Notes under the pieces: generated by a model | Told to the model about the DNA's origin: nothing | What the model saw: the letters and a program-made list of their open reading frames with translations, nothing else | Databases searched by the model: none | Part shown: in pieces, positions 24,502-32,716 of the stretch | How positions within the stretch are numbered: position 1 is the stretch's first letter | How the letters are laid out: each line of letters begins with the position of its first letter | NCBI RefSeq assembly: GCF_035953295.1 | Contig: NZ_CP108370.1 | Location: 5,175,001 to 5,239,000, forward strand | Origin: Streptomyces sp. NBC_01335 | GTDB taxonomy: Bacteria > Actinomycetota > Actinomycetes > Streptomycetales > Streptomycetaceae | DNA length: 64,000 nt | Direction: 5' to 3' | Translations under genes and position numbers: made by a program

Positions 24502-25437
24502 CTACTTCATGCCGGCGGTGGCGATGCCCTGGGTGAAGTGGCGCTGCAGGGCGATGAAGAGGATCAGCACCGGCAGGACGACGAGGAAGGCACCGGCCAT
24601 CAGTACGCCGTTCGATCCGCCGGCCTTGTTCGGGTCGGTGGCGAAGGTCGCGAGCGCGACCGGCAGCGTGTACTTGTCCGGGTCGTTGGTCGCGATCAGC
24701 GGCCAGACGAAGTTGTTCCAGGACCCGAGGAAGGTGAAGATCGACAGGGTCGCGAGGGCGGGCTTCACCAGCGGCATCACGATGCGCCAGAAGATGTACC
24801 ACTCGCCGGCGCCGTCCATCCGGGCCGCTTCCAGCAGCTCGTCCGGGATCGACTGCATGAACTGCCGCATCAGGAAGACCCCGAAGGCGCCCGCCGCGAA
24901 CGGCAGCACCAGACCGGCGTACGAGTCGATCAGGCCGAGCTTGCTCATCAGGACGAAGAGCGGCAGCAGCATCAGGTTGCCGGGCACCATCAGCGCGCCC
25001 AGCACCAGGCCGAAGATCTTGTTCTGGCCGGCGAACTTCAGCTTGGCCAGCGCGTAGCCGAGCATCGAGCAGAACACCAGATTGCAGACGGTGACCAGCA
25101 CCGCCACGATCACGGAGTTCATGAAGTACAGCGGCAGGTCCAGCTTGTCGAGCAGCTCGCGGAAGTTGTCCAGCGTCCAGGTGGACGGGATCCAGACCGG
25201 CGGGCTGGCCGAGAGGTCGGACGTGGTCTTGAAGGACGAGAGCGCCATCCAGAGGAACGGCGCGGACATGACCAGCAGTCCGACCGAGAGCAGCACGTAG
25301 ACGAGGACGCGGCCGGGACGGAAGCCCGAGCGCGGCTTCCCCGCCTGCGGCGCGGAGCCCTTGGACGCGGAGCCCGTGGACGGGCGCTGCTCCTTCGGCG
25401 CCGTCCGCAGCGTGCCGGGTGCGTTGGTGGCGCTCAT
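24502..25437 (-). CDS. Sugar ABC transporter permease (MalG-like)
   Basis: The 311-residue protein has six membrane helices after a basic N-terminal tail. It carries the EAA loop DELLEAARMDGAGEWYIFWRIVMPL that contacts the ATPase. It belongs to the CUT1 (carbohydrate uptake type 1) family. ATG 25437 overlaps the stop of the other permease gene by 4 bp. No ATPase gene is present in the operon; CUT1 systems of Streptomyces generally share the ATPase MsiK encoded elsewhere, which would explain the absence. The binding-protein and GH1 neighbours suggest oligosaccharide import. Confidence 0.92.
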   Translation of the reverse strand: MSATNAPGTLRTAPKEQRPSTGSASKGSAPQAGKPRSGFRPGRVLVYVLLSVGLLVMSAPFLWMALSSFKTTSDLSASPPVWIPSTWTLDNFRELLDKLDLPLYFMNSVIVAVLVTVCNLVFCSMLGYALAKLKFAGQNKIFGLVLGALMVPGNLMLLPLFVLMSKLGLIDSYAGLVLPFAAGAFGVFLMRQFMQSIPDELLEAARMDGAGEWYIFWRIVMPLVKPALATLSIFTFLGSWNNFVWPLIATNDPDKYTLPVALATFATDPNKAGGSNGVLMAGAFLVVLPVLILFIALQRHFTQGIATAGMK

Positions 25438-26432
25438 TTGGTGTTGTCCTTCAGCAGTCGGAGCTGGAGCACCGTGATGGCCATGATCACCACGAACAGG
25501 ACGTACGCCATGGCACTGGCGTAACCCATGTGGAAGAAGTTGAAGCCTTCGCGGTACATGTTCAGCGAGACGGTGAGGGTCGAGTCGGAGGGCCCGCCCT
25601 GGGTCATCACGAACGGCTCCTCGAAGACGTTGAGGTAGCCGATGGTGGTGATGACCGTGGCGTAGAGCATCGTCGGCCGCAGCAGCGGGACGGTGATGCC
25701 CTTGAACTCCGCCCAGACACCCGTGCCGTCGAGGCGCGCGGCCTCCCGGACCTCGGTCGGGATGGCCTGGAGGCCGGCGATGAAGAGCACCATGACCGTA
25801 CCGACGTTCCGCCAGACCGCCATGGCGATCATCGACGGCATGGCGAGCGCCTCGGACCCGAGGAAGTCCGGCCCGGTCAGGCCGACTTCGGAGAACAGGC
25901 CCGAGATCAGGCCGTCGCTCGGGTCGAGCACGAACCGCCACACCACGGCGACCGCGACGATGGTGGTGACCACCGGGGCGTAGAAGCCCACCCGGAAGAA
26001 CGTCCGGGCGCGGTCGATGCCGTTGTTCAGCAGTACGGCGACGAGCAGGCCGATCCCGATGGTCAGCGGCACACCGACGACCACGAAGTAGCCGGTGTTG
26101 AGCAGAGACCTCAGGAACTTGTCGTCACCGAAGAGGTTGACGTAGTTCTCGAAGCCGATGAACTTCGCGTCCAGCGGGTGCGTCACGTTGCGCAGCCCGA
26201 AGTCGGTGAAGCTCATCACCAGGGTGGCGAGGATCGGGAAGGCCATGAAGACGAGGAACAGGACGAGGAACGGGGTGGAGAAGAGCCAGCCCGCCGCGTT
26301 CTGCCTCCCCAGCGGCTTCCTGCGGACCTGACGGCCCTGCGATGCGCCGGGCCCGGCGGCGGGCGACTTCGCGGTCGCCCGCCCCTGCGGTCCCTTGGCC
26401 GTCTGCGCGGCCTTTCCGGTCACGGTGCTCAT
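25434..26432 (-). CDS. Sugar ABC transporter permease (MalF-like)
   Basis: The 332-residue protein has a Gly/Lys/Ala-rich leader, then six or seven membrane helices. The EAA motif reads EVREAARLDGTGVWAEFKGITVPLL. It forms the channel heterodimer with the MalG-like partner, whose ATG overlaps its TGA. ATG 26432 starts only 5 bases beyond the binding-protein stop, so all three are one translational unit. Family CUT1. Confidence 0.92.
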   Translation of the reverse strand: MSTVTGKAAQTAKGPQGRATAKSPAAGPGASQGRQVRRKPLGRQNAAGWLFSTPFLVLFLVFMAFPILATLVMSFTDFGLRNVTHPLDAKFIGFENYVNLFGDDKFLRSLLNTGYFVVVGVPLTIGIGLLVAVLLNNGIDRARTFFRVGFYAPVVTTIVAVAVVWRFVLDPSDGLISGLFSEVGLTGPDFLGSEALAMPSMIAMAVWRNVGTVMVLFIAGLQAIPTEVREAARLDGTGVWAEFKGITVPLLRPTMLYATVITTIGYLNVFEEPFVMTQGGPSDSTLTVSLNMYREGFNFFHMGYASAMAYVLFVVIMAITVLQLRLLKDNTK

Positions 26433-26437
26433 GGCTC

Positions 26438-27685
26438 CTACTTCACGAGGCTTTCGATCTGGGACTGCGCGGTCTTCAGCGCGTCCTCGGCCGATGCCTT
26501 GCCCTGGGTCACCTTGGCGATGGCCTGGTCGACCTTGTCGGTGATCTCCGTCAGGTTCGAGAGGGTCGGGGACGCCTTGGCGGTGTCCATCTGCTTCTTG
26601 AAGACCTGGAGGTCGGCGTCGTCGGCGAGGGTGCCGGACGTCCACGCGTTGGTGTTCGCGGGAAGGTCCTTGGTGCGCTTGTACCAGTCGGCCTGGCCCT
26701 CGGTGCCGGTCAGGTACTTGATGAACTCGGTGGCCGCGGCCTTGTGCTCACTGTCCTTGGAGATCACCAGGGAGGAGCCGCCCGCCATCGAGGTGGAGGA
26801 CGCGTCGGCCGGCACGTTCGCCACGGCCCACTTGCCCTTCAGCTGCGGCTGGCCCTCGTCGAGGAGGGTCACGTGCCACGGACCGCCGAAGAACATCGGG
26901 ACGCGGCCGTTGCCGAAGTCCTTCACCACGTCGTAGCCGGGCTGCACCGACTTGTTGGAGAGGCCCTTGTCGAAGTAGGAGCCGTACTCCTTCAGCGCCT
27001 TGACGGCGGCGGGGCTGTCGATGACGACCTTGCCCTTGTCGTCGATGATCGAGCCGCCGGCCGAGTACAGGAACGGGTAGAAGTTCTGCACCGTGTCCAG
27101 GCCGCTGGGCTGGATGGAGAGGCCCCACTTGGTGCCCGCGTCCTTCTGGTACGCGGTGGCGAGGGCCTGCATCTCCTTCCAGGTGGTCGGAGCCTTGGTG
27201 ATGCCGGCCTTCTTCGCCAGGTCGGTGCGGTAGTAGAGGACCCGGGTGTCGACGTACCACGGCACGCCGTAGGCGGTGCCGTCCACCTCGCCCTGGCTCC
27301 AGCCCGACGGGAAGTAGTCCTTCTCGTCGAAGGTCTTGGTGTCGACCGGCTCCAGCACACCGAGGTCGGAGAACTCGCCCATGTAACTGCCGCCCATCTG
27401 GGCCACGTCCGGCATGGTGCCGGCGGCAGCGGCGGAGACCAGCTTCTGGTGGGCGACGTCCCAGCCGACCGGAGTCACCTTCACCGTGACGTTCGGGTGG
27501 GCCTTCTCGTAGACCTTGGCGACGTCGGCGAGCTTCTCGCCCTCGGCACCCATGGCCCAGACGGTCAGCGTCTGCTTCTTGTCGGCGGCGACGGAGTCGC
27601 CACCCGAGCCGCCGCAGGCGGTGATGCCGAAGGCGAGAGCGGCCGCTATCCCGGCGGAGACGGTGATTCTGGCGGTGCGGGGCAT
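26438..27685 (-). CDS. Sugar ABC transporter substrate-binding lipoprotein
   Basis: The 415-residue protein has a lipoprotein signal (ITVSAGIAAALAFGITACGG), with lipidation at the Cys. Features of family 1 solute-binding proteins follow (LTVWAMGAEGEKLADVAKVYEKAHPNV, WSQGEVDGTAYGVPWYVDTRVLYYRTDL). It captures oligosaccharide outside the membrane for the two downstream permeases. ATG 27685 is preceded by AAGGAGGAG. The 11-bp-arm inverted repeat 27 bases upstream is the likely repressor site. It heads the minus-strand operon, divergent from the esterase gene. Confidence 0.93.
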   Translation of the reverse strand: MPRTARITVSAGIAAALAFGITACGGSGGDSVAADKKQTLTVWAMGAEGEKLADVAKVYEKAHPNVTVKVTPVGWDVAHQKLVSAAAAGTMPDVAQMGGSYMGEFSDLGVLEPVDTKTFDEKDYFPSGWSQGEVDGTAYGVPWYVDTRVLYYRTDLAKKAGITKAPTTWKEMQALATAYQKDAGTKWGLSIQPSGLDTVQNFYPFLYSAGGSIIDDKGKVVIDSPAAVKALKEYGSYFDKGLSNKSVQPGYDVVKDFGNGRVPMFFGGPWHVTLLDEGQPQLKGKWAVANVPADASSTSMAGGSSLVISKDSEHKAAATEFIKYLTGTEGQADWYKRTKDLPANTNAWTSGTLADDADLQVFKKQMDTAKASPTLSNLTEITDKVDQAIAKVTQGKASAEDALKTAQSQIESLVK

Positions 27686-27711
27686 GGAGGGCTCCTCCTT
27701 GAGCAATCCGA

Positions 27712-27740
27712 ATGTATGCGCTGCCTGTAAGCGCATACAT
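27712..27740. promoter_or_regulatory. LacI-type operator upstream of the sugar-transport operon
   Basis: ATGTATGCGCT (27712-27722) and AGCGCATACAT (27730-27740) form a perfect inverted repeat with 7-bp spacing. The right half also contains a 14-mer, TGTAAGCGCATACA (27726-27739), that is nearly palindromic around a central CpG as LacI-family operators are. It lies in the divergent region between the binding-protein gene and the esterase gene and could control both. A similar 14-mer lies before lacI (30435-30448). Confidence 0.7.
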
Positions 27741-27927
27741 CACTGTGCGACACACGTTCAGAAATCCGCAAGAGGGTTCTGCGTCACATTCCGGCAAAGT
27801 CCCGGACATGCGGAAGGTGCCTTTGGAACGGTAAGTGCCAGGTATGTGAAAGATGAACTGGTGTGACCGATTCGTCAGGCTTGGGGAGGTACCCGGCCCG
27901 GCCGGAGGGGTCGTTACTGTCGTGCGT

Positions 27928-28944
27928 ATGCCCTCACTTGCCCACGCGTTCCCCTTCGACCCGCGCCACGGCCACACCCGCGAGAGTCTGTCGGGCGTCC
28001 CCGCCCCCGCCGCCCCCGAGGGCTTCGACGCGTTCTGGCGCGGCCGGTACGCGGAAGCCCGGGAGGTCGACACGGCGCCGGAGCTCGGCCCGGTGGAGGA
28101 GGAGCGGGACGGCGTACGCGTCCACGGGATGACGTACACCTCGGTGGGCGGGGTACGGCTGGGCGGCTGGGTCGCCCTCCCGGACGGCACGTCCCCGCCC
28201 GGGGGCGCCGGCGCCCGTGGCGCGGCCCGGTACGGCTTCGTCGTCGGACACGGCTACGGCGGGCGCGACCGGCCCGGCCCGGACCTGCCGCTCCCGCTGC
28301 CCGGGGCCGCGGCGATCCTGCCCTGCGTACGCGGGATGGGCACCCGGGGACGCGTCCCGGGCATCCCGGACACCGCGGACGCGCACGTCCTCACCGGTAT
28401 CGGCGCCCGCGACACGTACGTCATCGGCGACTGCGTGGCCGACCTCTGGTGCGCCGCCTCCGCGCTGCTCACGCTCGCCCCCGAGCTGGAGCTGCCGGGA
28501 GCCCCGCGCCTCGGCTACCTCGGCGAGAGCTTCGGCGGCGGGCTCGGCGCCCTCGCGCTGCCCTGGGACGCGCGGTTCGGCGCCGCCCAGCTCACCGTGC
28601 CGACCTTCGGCAACCACCCGCTGCGCCTCACGCTCCCGTGCACCGGCAGCGGCGAGGCGGTCCGCGCCCACCACCGGGAACACCCCGAAGTCACCGAGGT
28701 GCTGGCGTACTTCGACGCGGCGACGGCCGCCACCCGGCTGACCCTGCCGACCCTGGTCGCGGCGGCCCTGTTCGACCCCGCCGTACCGCCGCCGGGCCAG
28801 TTCGCCGTGTACAACGCGCTGGCCGGGGCGCGGGAGCTGAAGGTGCTGACCGCGGGGCACTTCGCGTACCGGGGCATCGCGGAGGAGGTCCGGGAGCTGC
28901 GCGCGCACCGGGCACGGTTCTTCGGCGAGCACCTCGGGCGGTGA
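27928..28944 (+). CDS. CE7-family acetyl esterase (acetylxylan esterase / cephalosporin-C deacetylase type)
   Basis: The 338-residue alpha/beta hydrolase shows the CE7 pattern: FDAFWRGRYAEA near the start, VVGHGYGGR, the RGMGTRG strand (RGQG in many CE7 enzymes), the nucleophile Ser201 in GESFGGG, and a late AGHFAYRG with the catalytic His. The Asp is probably in ALFDPAVPPPG. There is no signal peptide, so it acts in the cytosol on imported acetylated oligosaccharides. Placement between the transport operon and its LacI regulator supports this. Start ATG 27928; GTG 27922 is possible. It is divergent from the binding-protein gene and shares its operator region. Confidence 0.85.
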   Translation: MPSLAHAFPFDPRHGHTRESLSGVPAPAAPEGFDAFWRGRYAEAREVDTAPELGPVEEERDGVRVHGMTYTSVGGVRLGGWVALPDGTSPPGGAGARGAARYGFVVGHGYGGRDRPGPDLPLPLPGAAAILPCVRGMGTRGRVPGIPDTADAHVLTGIGARDTYVIGDCVADLWCAASALLTLAPELELPGAPRLGYLGESFGGGLGALALPWDARFGAAQLTVPTFGNHPLRLTLPCTGSGEAVRAHHREHPEVTEVLAYFDAATAATRLTLPTLVAAALFDPAVPPPGQFAVYNALAGARELKVLTAGHFAYRGIAEEVRELRAHRARFFGEHLGR

Positions 28945-29136
28945 GGTGCGGCGCGGCCGGGAAGCGCGCGAGGGTGCGCGTCAGCGGCCCCGGCGGACGC
29001 GGCCCGCGGGCCGGCTGACGCCCATCGGCGTGAGGCCGGCGGGCAGGGCCAGGCTCCAGACCGGGTGGACCGCAGCCGCCGTGGCACCCGTCCACCGGCT
29101 TGGCGTCCTCCTGGCGGCGGGCGGGGGCGCGGGCGG

Positions 29137-29156
29137 GGCGGGGGCCGTCCCCCGCC
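29137..29156. terminator. Hairpin between the convergent esterase and lacI genes
   Basis: GGCGGGGG (29137-29144) and CCCCCGCC (29149-29156) pair across a 4-base loop in the 286-base convergent gap. Nothing else in the gap looks coding. Confidence 0.55.
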
Positions 29157-29230
29157 TTCCCCGGCGACGGTCCCGCCAAAGTGTGCATGCAGGCGTCGTC
29201 GCCGGAGAGGCGGGACTTCCGCACCACGCG

Positions 29231-30301
29231 TCAGCCGCAGCCGCAGCTCTCCCGGCGGGCCAGGGCCACCGGGAGCTCCACCGAGACCGGGTCGCGGTCG
29301 CGGTCGCCGAGGCGTCGCACCAGCAGCTCCGCCGCCTCTTCGCCGAGCCGCCGGATGGGCTGGCGGACCGTGGTCAGGGTGGGGCGCACGAGACGGCTCA
29401 GCGGGATGCCGTCGAAGCCGGTCACCGCGATGTCCTGCGGCACCCGCACGCCCCGGCGTTCCAGCGCCTGGAGGGCCCCCACGGCCATCTGGTCGTTGGC
29501 GAAGAGCATCGCCTCGGGCCGGACGGTTCCGGCCTCGTCCGCGCGGTCGAGCAGCGCCTCGGCGGCGCGGGCGCCCTCCGCCTGGGTCATCATCGCGGTG
29601 CGCAGCTCGGGCTGGTCCGGTACGGGCAGCCCGGCCTCCCGGCACGCCTGCCGGAAGCCGTCGAACCGGGCCTCCGCGTCGGGGGAGTCCGCCTCACCGC
29701 CGACGAAGACCAGGCGGCGCAGCCCGTGGTCGTCGATGAGGTGCCGGGCGAGTTCGCGTTCGCCGTCCCGGTTGGCGACCTCCACGTGGTCGAGGTGGTC
29801 TATCTCGCGGGGGCCGGCGAGCATCACGACCGGGAGGCGGCGCGAGATGACGTCGAGGTCCTCGGTCGGCACGGTCCGCGCGAGGACGGCGAAGCCGTCG
29901 ACCCGTCCCGCGACCTTCGCCACCAGGCTCTCCGGTCCGCCGTCCAGGGAGGCGGCGATCAGCAGGGCGTAGCCGTGCCGGCGGGCGGCCCGTTCCATGC
30001 CCCGGATGATCTGGTCGGAGTAGAGCATCACGGCGTTGTCGTCGTCGCCGTCGCTGAGCGCCGCCGCCGTCTCGGCGTCCGGGTCGGCGTAGTCGGGGAA
30101 GCAGAGCCCGAGGACGCCCGTGGTGCGGCTGGCCAGGCCCCGGGCGTTTCCGCTGGGTACGTAACCCAGCTCCCGGGCCGCCGCCAGGACCCGCTCCCGG
30201 GTCTGGGGCCGGACCGAGTCCGGGGTGCGGTACACACGGGAGACCGTGGCGATGGAGACGCCGGATCGTTCCGCGACGTCGTACACCGTGGGGGCACTCA
30301 C
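29231..30301 (-). CDS. LacI-family transcription repressor
   Basis: The 356-residue protein has an N-terminal LacI helix-turn-helix (TVYDVAERSGVSIATVSRVYR), the hinge region ELGYVPSGNARGLAS, and a periplasmic-binding-type sugar domain. Conserved late motifs are MLFANDQMAVGALQALERRGVRVP and DIAVTGFDGIPLS. It most likely represses the neighbouring oligosaccharide operon. GTG 30301 (VSAPTVYDVAE) is the family-typical start. Upstream in-frame sequence is Arg/Ala-rich and not coding-like. The C-terminus ends RRESCGCG. A 14-bp palindrome 134 bases upstream resembles the operon's operator and suggests autoregulation. Confidence 0.92.
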   Translation of the reverse strand: MSAPTVYDVAERSGVSIATVSRVYRTPDSVRPQTRERVLAAARELGYVPSGNARGLASRTTGVLGLCFPDYADPDAETAAALSDGDDDNAVMLYSDQIIRGMERAARRHGYALLIAASLDGGPESLVAKVAGRVDGFAVLARTVPTEDLDVISRRLPVVMLAGPREIDHLDHVEVANRDGERELARHLIDDHGLRRLVFVGGEADSPDAEARFDGFRQACREAGLPVPDQPELRTAMMTQAEGARAAEALLDRADEAGTVRPEAMLFANDQMAVGALQALERRGVRVPQDIAVTGFDGIPLSRLVRPTLTTVRQPIRRLGEEAAELLVRRLGDRDRDPVSVELPVALARRESCGCG

Positions 30302-30434
30302 TCGACCGGGACCGTCCGCTTCTTCGTGCGCGGCCACATGCCCGAAGCGTGCGCCGGCTGCCTGCTCCTGATGCCGCCACCGCGCACGACGGGAACCCGC
30401 ACGGTCGGAACGTGCATGATCGGAAAACGCGCGA

Positions 30435-30448
30435 TGAAAGCGCATTCA
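30435..30448. promoter_or_regulatory. LacI-type 14-bp palindrome upstream of lacI
   Basis: TGAAAGCGCATTCA matches TGTAAGCGCATACA at 27726-27739 in 12 of 14 positions and has the same central GCGC. It lies in the 372-base divergent region between lacI (minus) and the MarR gene (plus). The rest of that region shows only GC-rich sequence and the MarR promoter elements. Confidence 0.55.
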
Positions 30449-30636
30449 CCCTAGATCGCGGGGGTGCGGAGGCACAAGGTGACGTTCCGGACATCACCCG
30501 AAGAGGGGGTGCGGCCGGTCGGCGCCGTGCGGCATGCACCCGGCCGGGCCCGACCGGCGCCGGTGCGGCATGCGCGCGGCCGTCGTTCGGGGGGTGGTGG
30601 ATTCCCGCCGACCTCGGGGCAGAATAGACAGGCAAA

Positions 30637-30667
30637 CTTGCAAGATGGTCTACCCATCTTCTACGGT
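30637..30667 (+). promoter_or_regulatory. Possible leaderless promoter and operator of the MarR operon
   Basis: TTGCAA (30639-30644) and TACGGT (30662-30667) are spaced by 17 bases, a fair -35/-10 pair, which would place the transcript start at or next to ATG 30674. The inverted repeat AAGATGG/CCATCTT (30642-30648, 30654-30660) sits exactly between them, and the 8-bp palindrome CTTGCAAG (30637-30644) covers the -35. Both are candidate MarR sites. The alternative is a normal leader with GGTGGAG as ribosome binding site. Confidence 0.45.
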
Positions 30668-30673
30668 GGAGAA

Positions 30674-31153
30674 ATGCCCGATACGACCGAAACCTCAGCC
30701 ACACGGCCGGCCACGCCCCCTGCGGACGATCCCGCTCCGGACGTGGTGGCCGTGCGGCTCGCGGCGGTGGTGAGCCGGCTGCTCCGCAAGCTGCGTACCG
30801 AGTCCGCGGAGAGCCTGCTCACCCCGTCGCAGCGGTCCGTGCTGGCCCGGCTGGAGAGCGACGGGCCCGCCACCACGGCGGCCCTCGCGCGGGCGGAGTA
30901 CGTACGCCCCCAGTCCATGCGGTTGACGCTCGCCGCGCTGGAGAGCCAGGAACTGGTCGACCGGGCCCCCGACCCCGAGGACGGGCGCAAGTCGCTCGTC
31001 TCCGTCAACGAGGCCGGCCGGGCCACCCTCGCCGGTGTCCGGGCGGCCAAGCACGACTGGCTGGCCGAGGCGCTCGGCGCGGAGATGGACGAGTCCGAGC
31101 GGCAGACCGTCGCCGCGGCCGTCACCCTCCTCAACCGGCTGGTGGAGCAGTGA
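30674..31153 (+). CDS. MarR-family transcription regulator
   Basis: The 159-residue protein has the MarR winged helix: LTPSQRSVLARLESDGPATTAALARAEYVRP, then SMRLTLAALESQELVDRAPDPEDGRKSLVSVNEAG, where DPEDGR is the wing. Flanking helices form the dimer interface. It should repress the efflux and hydrolase genes that follow and be released by a small ligand. Its TGA overlaps the GTG of the MFS gene (GTGA), so it is in the same operon. ATG 30674 follows GGTGGAGAA. No Cys suited to redox sensing is seen. Confidence 0.9.
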   Translation: MPDTTETSATRPATPPADDPAPDVVAVRLAAVVSRLLRKLRTESAESLLTPSQRSVLARLESDGPATTAALARAEYVRPQSMRLTLAALESQELVDRAPDPEDGRKSLVSVNEAGRATLAGVRAAKHDWLAEALGAEMDESERQTVAAAVTLLNRLVEQ

Positions 31154-32631
31154 GCGCCGCGCGCGGCACGGAGGCCGCGACCCCGCCGCTCATACCCCCG
31201 GCGGCGACCGGAACCACCGGTCCCGCCGCCCCGGCCAAGAGCGCGGGCAGCGCGTCCCCGGCCCCCGAGCGGCCCGGCTTCGGGGGCCGCCTCACGGCGC
31301 CCCTGCTGATCGGCTCGCTGGTCAACCCGCTCAACACCACCATGATCTCGACCGCCCTGGTCTCGATCGGGCACAGCTACTCCGTCGGCGCGGCCGGTAC
31401 CGCCTGGCTGATCTCCGTCCTCTACCTCACCAGCGCCGTCGCGCAGCCGGTACTCGGCAAGCTCGCCGACTCCATCGGCCCGCGCCGGGTCTTCGTCGCC
31501 GGGCTGGTCGTGGTCCTGGTCTCCGGGCTGGTCGGCGCCTTCGCCCTCTCCTTCACCTGGCTGCTCGTCTCCCGGCTGCTGCTGGGCATCGGCAGCGCCG
31601 CCGCCTACCCGGCCTCGATGTCGATCCTCCGCCACGAGGGCCTCCGGGTCGGCCGAACCCCGCCGCGCCCGGTCCTCGCCCGGCTCTCGTTCGCCGCGGT
31701 CGGCAGCACCGCCGTCGGCCCGACCCTCGGCGGCGTGCTGGTGATGCTCGTCGGCTGGCGGGGCATCTTCGCGGTCAACGTGCCCGTCGCGCTGATCGCG
31801 CTCGTCACCGCGCTCCGGTGGATCCCGGCCGACCGGCCCCGGGTGCTCGCCGCGGACGGCAGCCGTCCGAAGACCGACATCGACCCGCTCGGTATCGGCC
31901 TCTTCTCCACCGCCCTCACGCTGCTCGCCTTCTTCCTGCTCGACCTGGCCCACCCGAACTGGTGGCTGCTGCTGCCCTTCGTGGTGGTCGGCGCCGTGCT
32001 GATCCGCTGGCAGCTGCGGACCCCCAAGCCCTTCATCGACCTGCGGGTGCTCGCCTCCAACGGCGCGCTCACCCGCACGTACCTGCGGCACGGCCTCGGC
32101 TACCTGCTCGTCTACTGCGTGATGTACGGACTGACGCAGTGGCTCGAAGAGGTCCGCGGGTTCTCCTCCGGCGAGACCGGACTGCTGATGCTCCCGATGT
32201 CGATCGCCGCCCTCGCCTGCTCGCTCCTCGGAGCCCGTACGAAGGGCATCCGGGGGCCGCTCACGCTGGCCTGCCTGCTGCTCACCGTCGGGTCGGTGGT
32301 CCTGGTCTTCCTCTCCGGAGACTCCCCGCTCGTCCTGCTCCTGCTCGCGGGCGCCTGCTTCGGCATCCCGCAGGGGCTGATCGGTACGAGCAACCAGGCG
32401 GCGGTCGCCCAGTTCGCCCCGGCCGAGTCCATCGGTTCGGCGGCCGGGCTCCAGCGCACCGCGCAGTACATCGGCGCGATCACCGCCTCCAGCATGATCG
32501 CCCTCGCCTACGGCCAGGCCGCCACCGACGCCGGTCTGCACCTCATGGCGTGGATCGCCGCCGGGCTCGGGGTATTGCTGATCGGCCTGACCCTCACCGA
32601 CCGGGCGCTGCGCGCCCCGCAGCCCCACTGA
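31150..32631 (+). CDS. MFS drug-efflux-type transporter (DHA2/EmrB-QacA family)
   Basis: The 493-residue protein has a disordered Pro/Ala leader (1-45) and about 14 membrane helices. Motif A is GKLADSIGPRRVF after the second helix, with motif C-like segments (GIGSAAAYPASMSILRHEG, GPTLGGVLVMLVGWRGIFAVN). The 14-helix family exports drugs and metabolites with protons. It begins within the MarR stop codon, a layout typical of a regulator controlling its pump. The substrate might be the compound sensed by MarR. An 85-base gap separates it from the isochorismatase-like gene, which is probably co-transcribed. Confidence 0.9.
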   Translation: MSAARGTEAATPPLIPPAATGTTGPAAPAKSAGSASPAPERPGFGGRLTAPLLIGSLVNPLNTTMISTALVSIGHSYSVGAAGTAWLISVLYLTSAVAQPVLGKLADSIGPRRVFVAGLVVVLVSGLVGAFALSFTWLLVSRLLLGIGSAAAYPASMSILRHEGLRVGRTPPRPVLARLSFAAVGSTAVGPTLGGVLVMLVGWRGIFAVNVPVALIALVTALRWIPADRPRVLAADGSRPKTDIDPLGIGLFSTALTLLAFFLLDLAHPNWWLLLPFVVVGAVLIRWQLRTPKPFIDLRVLASNGALTRTYLRHGLGYLLVYCVMYGLTQWLEEVRGFSSGETGLLMLPMSIAALACSLLGARTKGIRGPLTLACLLLTVGSVVLVFLSGDSPLVLLLLAGACFGIPQGLIGTSNQAAVAQFAPAESIGSAAGLQRTAQYIGAITASSMIALAYGQAATDAGLHLMAWIAAGLGVLLIGLTLTDRALRAPQPH

Positions 32632-32716
32632 AGACCGCACCCCCGCACCCCCTGAAAGACCGCACCGCCCCGGCCCCGTACCAACGGGCCGGACCACACA
32701 GCAAGGAGTACGTCCC

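Noticed and set aside
26748..28190. A 480-codon minus-strand frame opposite the esterase and inside the binding-protein gene
   Set aside because: It covers a different frame of the lipoprotein gene and has no motifs. The lipoprotein frame shows a lipobox and family motifs.
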